From: Cercophora sp. LCS_1
Taxonomy: Eukaryota; Ascomycota; Sordariomycetes; Sordariales; Lasiosphaeriaceae
Length of the DNA stretch: 64,000 nucleotides
NCBI GenBank assembly: GCA_036250225.1
Contig: JAPZLL010000062.1
Span: 99,009-163,008 of the forward strand
Direction: 5' to 3'
Positions within the stretch are counted from its first letter, which is position 1. Every line of letters begins with the position of its first letter. The notes under the pieces are model-generated. The model searched no databases. It was not told the DNA's origin and was given only the letters and a program-made list of their open reading frames with translations. Both the position numbers and the translations under genes were made by a program. Below are positions 34,801 through 44,111 of this stretch, piece after piece.

Positions 34801-36648
34801 GGCTTGATGGATGACCTAAATCGTGCGGTTGAAATTACTACTACGGCAGTAGAATTGATGCCTCGAGATCACCCTGGTCGGGCGGCCTGCTTAGGCAACC
34901 TCGGAAGCGTACTCATCGACCGATTTGTCCAGGTTGAATCGACAGATGATTTTCAGCATTTTCTCTCGTCGTTCGAGGAAGCTTGGTCTTGTCACTTCTC
35001 ACCACCGTCTCTTCGCATTCAACTTGCCCGGCGTGCCGCTGGGGTTCTGGCATCGCTGCAAAGGTGGGACGAATCAAGCAATCTGCTGCAGCAAGCGGTC
35101 GAACTCCTCCCTAAGCTGAGCAGCCGGTCATTAACAAATACGGACAAGCAGCGCTCGCTTGCGGAATTTGCAGGTCTGGCTTCGGATGCGGCGGCCACGG
35201 CCTTGAATGCAGGAAAGGAAGCATCTCACGCACTGCAGCTTCTTGAACTCGGCCGCGGCATCGTTGCGGGTCTGCTGATGGACATGCGCGGGGACGTTTC
35301 CGGTCTGAAACAGAAGCATCCTAGTTTGGCAGAGCAGTTTACCGCCCTTCGAGATGAGCTAGATTCGCCGATGGGGTTACCAACTCCTGCGTCTCCCGGA
35401 CACGAAACATCCTTGTGGAGACTTCAATTGAGCCGACGTCAGGAGGCGGACAGGAAATTTAGCGAGCTCATTACGAATATTCGTGCCCAGCCTGGCTTTG
35501 ACTGTTTTCTTCGTCAGCTTGATCCAGACGAACTGATGGCTGCAGCGAATCTAGGCCCTATTTCCGTTGTCAATCTGAGCGAGCATCGTTGTGATGCATT
35601 CTTGGTGGAGCGCGATAGGATCCGAGTGCTGGAATTACCTCTTTTACAGATTGAGGAAGTCCGGAAATGGGTCAAACATCGCGTAACAGGCTCATTGCAT
35701 GTCGCACCTCTGCTCCGCCGGCTCTGGGATACCATCGCCCATCCTATCCTCGATGCCCTTGGCTTCAGGGATCAGGTTTCGGATGAAAACTGGCCCCATG
35801 TGTGGTGGATTCCTACGGGATTACTCAGCCAGCTACCGCTTCACGCTGCGGGACGACACGCTTTACATTCTACCGAGACCGTTCTGGACAGAGTCATGTC
35901 ATCGTATGCCCCATCCATCAAGTCGTTACTACACGGACGCCGACACCCCGTTCAAAACTCTAACGGCCCGAGTTCTGGTGATGCTCTCCTGGTAGCCATG
36001 CGGGAAACACCAGGTCTCCCGGAAAATAAGGTCCTTCCGTTTGCTGCGGACGAGGTGGCCATGCTAAAGACCCTTTGCCCTTCCCTCCAGCTACGGCCGA
36101 TTATACCGGTGCTGCGCAAGAGCAATGTGCTTCAACACCTACCAACCTGCAAGATCTTCCACTTTGCCGGGCACGGGCAGTCGGACCTGGCGGAACCCTC
36201 GCGCAGCCGTCTACTCCTCGAGGACTGGGAGACGAACCCGCTTACTGCAGGGGATATCCGCGAACACAGGTTCCAGGAGAATGCCCCGTTCCTCGGCTAC
36301 CTCTCGGCTTGTTCGACCGCGGCCAACGAGGCGGCGCAGCTCGTCGACGAGGGAATCCACCTTGTCAGCGCTTTCCAGCTCGCGGGCTTCCGGCATTTGG
36401 TCGGAACGCTTTGGGAAGTATCAGACAAGCACTGCGTTGACGTGGCAAGAGTGCTTTACGAGACATTACGGGACGAAGGGATGACGGATGCAGCCGTTTG
36501 CCGAGGGCTACATCGGGCGATTCGCAGCCTTCGTGACGGGGGTTGTAAGAATAGGGACGCGAGAGGTGCAACGTTGATGCTGTCGGGAGCTCCTATGCGA
36601 GGAATGGCTGATCTATACTGGGTTCCATACATTCATGTTGGCGTTTAG
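31877..36648 (+). CDS. Fusion protein: fungal ipa-like N-terminal region, TPR repeats, CHAT protease
   Basis: I join two long frames across one intron (33811-33920: GTAAGT donor, CTAAC branch, TTTAG acceptor), which keeps frame exactly and gives about 1553 residues. Residues 1-644 are mostly helical and resemble proteins annotated in other fungi as ipa protein (VVRELHSDLIRKHRKHG, FWRSFDKSQRVRCMKAGAADGLVLKYP, WNLRDIADADSSALLDILKFR). About residues 685-1000 hold seven repeats of 45 residues (NLGxxLxxRFxxTGSxDDLxRA), a fungal TPR type. The last 200 residues are CHAT: IFHFAGHGQSD with His about 1396 and LGYLSACSTA with Cys about 1442, then a WEVSD segment. Both catalytic positions are present. 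CHAT proteases are caspase relatives. The next gene upstream also encodes a caspase fold. If the intron is wrong, the CHAT part would start at the ATG at 33931. Confidence 0.75.
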
Positions 36649-36683
36649 AGGCGTTACGGTACGGCATTCTCAGTTGCGGTTCG

Positions 36684-36860
36684 GTGTCAATTAATAAGTT
36701 CCAGACGTGGCTCAGCCCAAAATCTGCCCATATGTTGCACCTTGTCGGTGGGCCGGGGAGTGGTACATCGACCGCTGCAGCCTGGCTCTCCAGAACAAGG
36801 AAGATGTGGGCCCCTCAAACTCCTGGCTGTTACCATAGACAAGAGCCCGTCGTTACGCCC
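36684..36860 (+). pseudogene. Remnant of a P-loop NTPase
   Basis: Just after the CHAT stop the plus strand reads FQTWLSPKSAHMLHLVGGPGSGTSTAAAW... in one frame. This looks like the start of a NACHT/STAND NTPase, but the invariant Walker A lysine is threonine (GPGSGT-ST in place of GPGSGK-ST). The similarity fades after about 50 residues. No Walker B or further domain follows; the adjoining DNA is AT-rich and degenerate. Confidence 0.4.
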
Positions 36861-39470
36861 CAAGTTCCTTCTAAGTTGAAACATCTCCCTGTCCCAGACA
36901 ACTCCTTCAGGAACCAAGGGGGTAATTATCAGAAAGTAAGGGGCTTCTGGTCACGCAGCGCCAGAAGGCCAGCCTTTTCGCACTGGAGGCACAGCCTCTG
37001 GAAGGCGCCAGAGCCGTGGATTTGTCAGAAATGGCCACAACTCCGCAGACCTAGGCGCAATGGCTAGCCACAATCCACAACCATAAGTAGAGGCTCCCCG
37101 GCCGAGTACCAATCACTCAATTGCAATCCCTTCGAATCCATTAAATCCGGTGCGAGTGCTTCTAACAGTAAGCGACAGGTAGGAGCCCCCAGACCACTAC
37201 TTTCTAGGAGGGTTGCTATTGAGGACGAAAAAACGAAGGGGGCTAATGGACAGGAAATATTAAACCTATATACTACGCACGAAGTTCTCTGGAAACAGCC
37301 TGGTTATCTGAGACAAATCTGGGCTCACAAAATTTCCTTGCCGTTCACAGCCCGAGCTGGGGTAACCTGTGGCCGATCTATCCTAGCGTTTTCTGATTCC
37401 TCCCTGAGCTAGGATGATCCCATGTCCCGCCTTATCTCTGCAGGCACAGACTTATCTATTTTTACACGTACATCTTTCTAGGGGTGCTTCGCGCCCGTGC
37501 TAATGTATTGTAGGTCTAAAATTTTGAGAACTCTCAGCGCGACTGAGACGCACAGAATGGCAACTAACGTCGTAAGCTCTTTTTTTTAGTGAAATCTATG
37601 TACACTAGTTAATGTTGTGCCCACCTTCCAATGCACAACTACGAAAGAAATATGCTAAAGATGCTCTAAATCTCTAAATTCTGAATCTTCAATTGGTTTT
37701 AACTTGGAGAAATGTTGGTGCCATGTTTGAGCAAGAGCAAAAGTGGGTAAAAGGAACTTCTAAGATATTATTAAACTGGAAATAGTTGTGTAAAAGAATG
37801 GAAGAAATTGCACCTTTATTTAAGGATTGAGAAATATAAAAAGCAGCGGAGGGATAAAATGCTCTGCAGGGCTTAAGCTAGCGTTGTGGTCTCACTCTGG
37901 AGGGCTTGGGAGCCATTTCGAATACCCCATATTATTGGTATCTATTTTCTATTCCATCGGCTGGAGTTGAAGCAATTAACACTTTCCCCCCATTATCTGA
38001 ACTCAGAAGGTGCGCACCAGGTCTGCGCTGGGTGTGCACCAGGTGTGCAACAGGTACTTAGCCCCTGTGCAGGTCATGTGCCGTCAGCCGGTATAAGCCG
38101 TTTAGATTACCCCTTGCCACAGGGCGGTTCGCCCAGAAACGCCAATCTATTCTAAGTCCATCAACATGGCACAATTGTGTGAATAACCAAAGTGCCAACA
38201 GTGTGACTGCTGAGGGATATAGCTAAACTGGAGGAAATCGATACCCTAAGTCATTATTATAGAGTGGAGGGTGCTTGCTCTAAATAAAGAGTCCAAATTT
38301 TAGGACTGCCAGACCTGGTCTACGAATATCCGCCCAGTTCTGGGCCATGAAGTTAAGCCACCTTGAGCCTGATTCTCGGCCCCACGGGTCATGCTTTATA
38401 CTGGTGTATTCTATGTGCTAGTCCATTATGTACCAGCCTATATAACATACTGGTATACTAAATACCATCCCAGTTTTCGTACCAGGTTACTAAGTACTAT
38501 CCTAGGAATTAGTCTAGGATATGCGAGAAATGTGGACAGCGCGCATCGAAAGGAAACTTTAGCCGGGTGGGACTGAAAACGGGCCTCTGAGGCTGTGCAA
38601 CGGCCGCGTATGGGACCACCTTAGCTCAGGGAAGAATCAGAGAGAGCTCAGGAAAAACCAGCCACGGCTCGCCACAGCCCAGGACTACGAATTCAAGCGG
38701 GAATTCCGTGTGCCCAGATTCGTCGCAGACAACCAGGCTGTTTCTCTGGTCGACGACTAACAATGGACGAGCAAGGTAAAGTGGACCGATTTTTGTCACT
38801 CCTGACCCCTTGTTGGCTGGAGGTCGCCACATACTGCAAGGCCGGCTTCTTCTTTTCACCCCATGCCCCTCGGATTCATGATGCGCCCATCAGCTGGACG
38901 ACTTCGACATTCTCTCGGGACATAGTATTTCATTTTTCCTCTGCGAACTTCGGTTTACCTCCTTTTGCTTTCAGGCTCCTTGCCTGCCCGCTGTGGTTGC
39001 CAAAACTACTACAGCAACTGTTTTATCTGCGGTTTTGGTGGTGTGTAAGTGTGTGTGCCTTCCTGTGTAATGTGATTCGCTATGTTTTGTAAAGATGGTT
39101 TTTTTTGTTTCCTTCTTTGTGCTCCTGCTATTTCCTTAGTCAATCTATTAACTTCTATTAACTGCTGTATATTTTTTGCCATTTGCCGCGAGGATATCGC
39201 GGGCCGTCATCATGTTGTTTCCAGTTTGCCAAACAAAACACATCTGCCGCCGCCCCATGATCCCGGGATTCCGACTCCCGACCGGCACTACAAAAACCCC
39301 CACCTCTGGAGTCAGCACCCAACAATTTGCCCCGACTCGCCATTTCCATTCTGTCCCGACACGTTATTGTCGTCCCTTTTCTATCCATCTTCATTGCTCC
39401 GTCCGTCCTAATTACTCTTCCCATCTATCCCGTCCCGTCCTACCCTCCCTCATAGACCAAACAGCACAAG
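36861..39470. other. 2.6 kb AT-rich region without a gene
   Basis: The sequence from about 37.0 to 38.6 kb is AT-rich, with no long frames and no recognisable domain. It looks like decayed mobile-element DNA. A GGTGTGCACCAGGTGTGCAAC-like tandem lies at about 38008-38052. From about 38.8 kb the base composition recovers and becomes the C/T-rich promoter and leader of the aldo-keto reductase. Confidence 0.5.
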
Positions 39471-40658
39471 ATGGCACCCCGCATAATCCTAGGCCTAATG
39501 GGCTTTGCCCCCGACGAGAACACCGGCGCCCGTCTGCACAAGCTCTCGGACCTCACCACAGCCCTCGACCGGTTCACAGCCCGCGGCTTCCACGAGCTCG
39601 ACACGGCGCGTTCCTACGGCGGCGGCGCCCAGGAGGGCGTCACGCGTCAGGCAGGATGGCGAGAGCGTGGATGCGCCATTGCGACAAAGGTCTATCCGCT
39701 TGTCGCCGGGACGCATAGCGCGGAGAAGGTGACGGAGGAGTTTGAGAAGAGTTTGAAGGAGTTGGGTGCCGACTGCATCGACGTACGTTACATCCGACTT
39801 CCCTCTCTTTGGTACATTTCCAGTTGGAGACTTGAGACATGAGGACAAGGTAACGGAACCGGGGTTGTAAGGGGATGGGAGGACAGGACAGCAAAGGGTT
39901 CGGGGGTTTGCAAAAGGAAGGATGAGACTGAAGATGCTAACGCTGCCGGACAGATTGCCTACCTCCACGCCCCGGACCGAAGCATCCCGTTTGAAGAAAC
40001 CCTCGGCGCCATGAACGAGCTGCACAAACGTGGCAAATTCAAAAAGCTAGGATTGAGTAACTACGCTGCGTACGAGGTAGCGGAGATGGTCATGATCTGC
40101 AAAGAGAGGGGATGGGTTCGACCGACGGTGTACCAGGGCGTTTATAACGTGCTGCAGAGGGGCGTCGAGGCCGAGCTGTTGCCCGCTTGTAGACGGTACG
40201 GACTGGACTTTGTCGTGTATTCGCCTATTGTCGGGGGCTTGTTGTCGGGACGGTATACAGGGGCTGAAGAGGTCCCGACGGAGGGGCGGTTCTCGGATAA
40301 GTTCCTCGGTGGATGGGTCCGGGGACTGTACTGGAAGGAGAGCACGTTCCAGGCGGTGCGGGAGTTGAAGGATGTTGCTGACAAGGAAGGAGTGGGCATG
40401 GTGGAGGTTGCGTTGCGGTGGCTGGTGCATCATTCTGCGATTGATGTGACTAAAGGGGACGGAATTATTATTGGCGTGTCCAGGTTGGAGCACCTGGATG
40501 CGAATCTTGATGCACTGGAAAAGGGACCGCTGAGCAAAGAGTTGTTGGAGGCTGTGGAGAGGATGGGGAGGATTGCAAAGGCTGAGGAGACGCCGTATTG
40601 GCATGGCACGTTGGAGTATGGCTATGATACCAAGCAGGTTTTGTTTGGGGACAAGTAG
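39471..40658 (+). CDS. Aldo-keto reductase (aflatoxin-aldehyde reductase, AKR7-like)
   Basis: NADPH-dependent reduction of aldehydes to alcohols, probably cytosolic. Two exons (39471-39782 and 39954-40658, GTACGT...GGACAG) give about 338 residues of a TIM-barrel AKR. The catalytic tetrad is complete: Asp44 and Tyr49 in ELDTARSYGGG, Lys73 in ATKVYP and His109 in IAYLHAPD. GKFKKLGLSNYAAYEV and VYQGVYNVLQR are the usual cofactor-side motifs, and the C-terminal IIIGVSRLEHLDANLDAL binds the NADPH phosphate side. The N-terminus and the YNVLQR segment favour the AKR7/aflatoxin B1-aldehyde reductase group. A substrate cannot be named. The FAD monooxygenase nearby could supply aldehydes, but no direct link is shown. 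Confidence 0.9.
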
Positions 40659-40713
40659 TTGCAGACGGGAGAGGTCCATGTCGTGATCATTATGTACAAT
40701 ACATCTTCATTCC

Positions 40714-41064
40714 TTAGAATCCCTGTCTAGCGACCTGAGCTTGAGCGGCAGCAATGGTAGCAGCAGCATTGGGGTCGACAAAGTTGCAACCGTTCTTCCC
40801 GTTTTGGAACTGGGCAGCCTCGGCCGAGCATACACCGACACCGCTGGCATCGGCACAGCAGCCCGACGCGCAGTCGGCGTTGTTGACACACCCGCCCGTG
40901 ATGAACTGCGCGCCGTTTCCGCCGCCGACGTTTCGGGCACCGGCATTGTTGGGTGTGATCTGGGCCATGGCGGCAACGGCAACTGTTTTGGTTAGCATAT
41001 CGCACGAGTTGGGAGGAGAGAGGTGCTTACAAGCCAGGACAGCAGCGACAGAAAGGCGAACCAT
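40714..41064 (-). CDS. Small secreted cysteine-rich protein
   Basis: Exon 1 (41064-41031) and exon 2 (40982-40714) are joined by a 48 bp intron (GTAAGC, CTAAC branch, AACAG). Splicing creates a clean signal peptide (MVRLSVAAVLAFAVAAMA), which the unspliced frame lacks. The product is 100 residues. The mature part contains ITGGCVNNADCASGCCAD and GVCSAEAAQFQNGKNGC, that is seven cysteines with a CC pair. Similar small proteins include candidate effectors of plant-associated fungi (BAS2-like); this match is from memory and is tentative. It is convergent with the aldo-keto reductase, with about 55 bp between the stops. Confidence 0.75.
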   Translation of the reverse strand: MVRLSVAAVLACKHLSPPNSCDMLTKTVAVAAMAQITPNNAGARNVGGGNGAQFITGGCVNNADCASGCCADASGVGVCSAEAAQFQNGKNGCNFVDPNAAATIAAAQAQVARQGF

Positions 41065-41634
41065 TTTGACGTTTGAGGTAGAGACCGGTCTCAAGTATTA
41101 AAGACTGTGTGGTATGAAAGACTGAAAATGACGACACCGGGTCGTATCAAGAATCCAAAGACCGACGAAAGGAGATGAGAAAAGAAGATGGGACGATAAC
41201 GCAATCGACAGCAACCTGGATTCAGCGTCGCTCTTAAGTGCAAAGATGTCCGGATCCGCGCCTCTTCATCGGGGGCGATCCCTACCACATCCATATCCCC
41301 GGAGGACAGCATGATGGATGGGCCAGCTGTCGCAGATCGCCGAGACCTCGAACTGGCCGGTGTTAGAAACAAACGAGGCCCTGCATCTTCTGTCATCGGA
41401 TATTTGTGGATGTTGTGGTCGCGCTCGGTACACTGTTCCATGGCATGTTTGATCGGCCCCGTGCCCCAGATCTCGGCCCCTGGACACGATGCATCGGCCT
41501 TGGCATTTGTCATAACCAGTCGCCGATTTTGCGACGTGACATCCCGAGTGCCGTATTTTGGAACGTCAATGGAAATAATTGCCGAGTTGCGGAGCCAAGG
41601 TATCGTCGAGATATGTACATCATAATACCCGCTC

Positions 41635-43028
41635 TCACAGCTTGCCCTCCTTCGCCACACCAGCGTCCTTGTAATGCTGGGTAAAGTCATAGCGAACCGC
41701 CATGAACCCCAGCAGCAGCTCCTTCAAGAACGGCTCATCCGTCTCGCCCTTCTTCAGCAGCTGCATAAACTCATCCCTCTGCAGCCTCGTCTTGGGGTCC
41801 TTGTCCATGACCCGCCTGAAGTTCTCCTGCGAGATGGGATCAATCACCGTCTTCCACTTCTCGATCCTCTTCTCGCTGTACAGATCGAGAATGCTCTCAT
41901 CCGCCTTGCCCTCCCATATGCCCACAAGACAATCAACCAAGCCGCCGACATCAACAAACCCACCGGTAATCCCCAACCCGCCCCAGGGATTGCACAGATG
42001 CGCCGCATCCGCCGCCAGCAGTACCCTTCCCACCCTAAACTTGGGCGCACACCGCTGATGCATCTTATACGGCGACCAATTAATCATCCTGTACTCACCC
42101 GGCTTCGGATGCCCAGGTAACATGGTCTCAAACTTCCACGGCTGGCGCTTCTCGTACTCCTCCTTGCTGAGACCCGGTGTCTCACCATACGTGATCCTGT
42201 ACAGCCCATCCTTGGTGATCCTGGCAGCCATCTATCATTGTCAGCACGAACCCCCAAGTGTCTCGATCAGGAAGTACTCACGAAAAAGTGCTCAGGATGC
42301 ACAATAAAATTCGCGTCACTCCACCCAAACTTGCCCTCAAAATCATAATACGTATTCGTCGCGATAATCTGCTCCTCCCACGTGAACCCCGGAAACTCAT
42401 CCCCAAACAGACTCCTCCTGACGATGCTGTTCGCCCCATCACATCCAACGACATAATCCCCTTCAATCCGTCCCTTCCCCTCCACCTCGACCCACGCCTT
42501 GTTCTCATCCTGCCCCGCACTGGTGACTTTATGCTCCCAGAGGATCTCCCCGCCGTACTTTTGCGTGACTTCGTCGAGCATCAACTGATCCAGATCCTGC
42601 AAGACATAACAATGGGTTCGAAGGTCCTGCCCGTCGACGTCGGACAGGACGTTGGCGGCGTTGAAACCGGAAATGATCTCGTGCGTGTCGGGATCGCGCC
42701 AGTGCATCGTGTCGAGGATGAGACCGCGTTCGCGGATTTTGTCGACGATGCCTGCGCGGATGAATTCCGGGATGGCGGGCGTGCCGTAGTGCGCTGCGCG
42801 GGGTTGTTGGTCGAGCTGGGAGGCGGCCTCGAGGATGACGACGGGGATGGAGGCTTTGGAGAGGAGGAGGGCGAGGAGGAGGCCCGAGGGGCCTGCGCCT
42901 ACGATGATTACCTGCCCCATTCATTTGCGCGTTAGCGTCAGCTTTGGGGGATTGGGGGCAGGGCGAGGAAAGATGGAGAGGGAGATGGGAAAATGGGAAT
43001 TTACCTTTTTGAAGGGTCGTTCTGCCAT
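41635..43028 (-). CDS. FAD-dependent aromatic-type monooxygenase
   Basis: A class A flavoprotein monooxygenase of the p-hydroxybenzoate hydroxylase fold, using FAD and NAD(P)H to hydroxylate an organic substrate. Three exons (43028-43005, 42911-42282, 42231-41635) give about 416 residues. The tiny first exon codes MAERPFKK; splicing joins it to VIIVGAGPSG, the FAD Rossmann GxGxxG motif at about residues 13-18. The DG motif is at about 160-168 (YVVGCDGANSIVRR). The second FAD motif at about 288-308 reads GRVLLAADAAHLCNPWGGLG, with Ala in place of the usual Gly before Asp. The short form (416 residues) has no C-terminal thioredoxin-like domain. The substrate is unknown. Confidence 0.85.
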
Positions 43029-44111
43029 TGTTGCTATTCGAGAGATGTTCAAGGCAAAAAGGGGGGCGGGATTGTTGTCAAGTTCAGCACGGTGAATGCG
43101 AGGTAAGGGAAAGAAGAAATAAAAAATGTTAAATGGTGGATGATGACACCTGCTTGGCTTGCTTGCTTCCCCGCACGCCGCAAAATGGGGTCGCATGCAA
43201 CGGTTGATGCAAGCTGGGTTGTGTTTTGCCTATGGTGTCCGTTCTATGGCATGGCCCCGGGTGTTTTTCAAGTGCCGCTGGCTGGTTCCTGTCATCCCGT
43301 GGACCCATGATGGCGGGGTCGGCATGGTGGTGGCGTGGTTGGCGTTGGGAAAATGCGGGGGAGCTTTGTTGGAGATGCTTGGCGTTTTGCTGGTTGTGGG
43401 TTCCCACTGGTGGGAAGGGGGATAGTGCCATGTAGACAGTGAACTCGGTGACTTGGTTGTGTGTACCACTGTTTATTGGAAGAGAGGGTGGATTGGCATG
43501 CTCTTTTTGCTTTGCGGGGAAGGAGCGTCTGGTTGTCATTTTGCTGCTGCATGGGTGGATGGAGACTGGTATGGTCTCACACATGGCGGGAAGGAGCCAA
43601 CATCACCTTGTCAGGCAGAACACAAACATCATCTTTCTCATCATTTGACTGAAAGGAAGGAGCAAAAAGAGTTTTTAATAGCGTAGAAAAGGCAAAAAGC
43701 TCACTGCCCCACTAGCGGGTAGCTACGAAAAACCCAGCCCTGGTTTCTTACCACCTCCTCGATGATGGTGTTCAAGGGACGACGCGACTCCTCCTTCCCA
43801 TTGCGGTAGTTGAGAACTGCACTGAGTCCTGGACTCGAACTCAGCTCCCCGGGGCTGTTGGGGATTCCCACGCCATTGTCCTCCCACCAAGGTGGCCGCC
43901 TTTGACCGCTGCACCACCCCTGTGGTATTTGTGTGGGTCCGTAAACAAACCAAAGACGGCCGGCCGGTGGGGTGCAGTTCGTGGAATCGTTATTCCTCAC
44001 AGAAACGATGGAAAGTTATGGTGAAGTTGTCCTCAGCAATTCCATGTTCGTGCATGGCCCTGACCCTGAGTTGAACAGCCAACCAGTCCATCAGCTGTTA
44101 TCATCCATCCT
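43029..44111. other. Intergenic region with a SINE-like element
   Basis: The first 600 bp are the upstream region of the FAD monooxygenase. The rest carries a SINE-like unit on the minus strand (about 43937-43680) and a short stretch (about 44025-44060) that resembles 53218-53252. I see no gene. Confidence 0.5.
43680..43937 (-). mobile_element. tRNA-derived SINE-like element
   Basis: Read on the minus strand: A-box TGGTGCAGCGG (43916-43906), B-box GAGTTCGAGTCC (43842-43831), then a tail with GGGTTTTTCGTAGCT (43736-43722) and GCAGTGAGCTTTTTGCC (43707-43691), ending in T-rich sequence. The layout and both tail motifs match the plus-strand unit at 25255-25545, although the heads differ, as expected for an old family. 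Confidence 0.55.

Noticed and set aside
33823..36648. CHAT gene starting at 33823 as a separate 941-residue protein
   Set aside because: The first 36 codons are intron sequence containing the branch site and acceptor of a consensus intron that joins in frame to the upstream exon. A start at 33931 remains the fallback.
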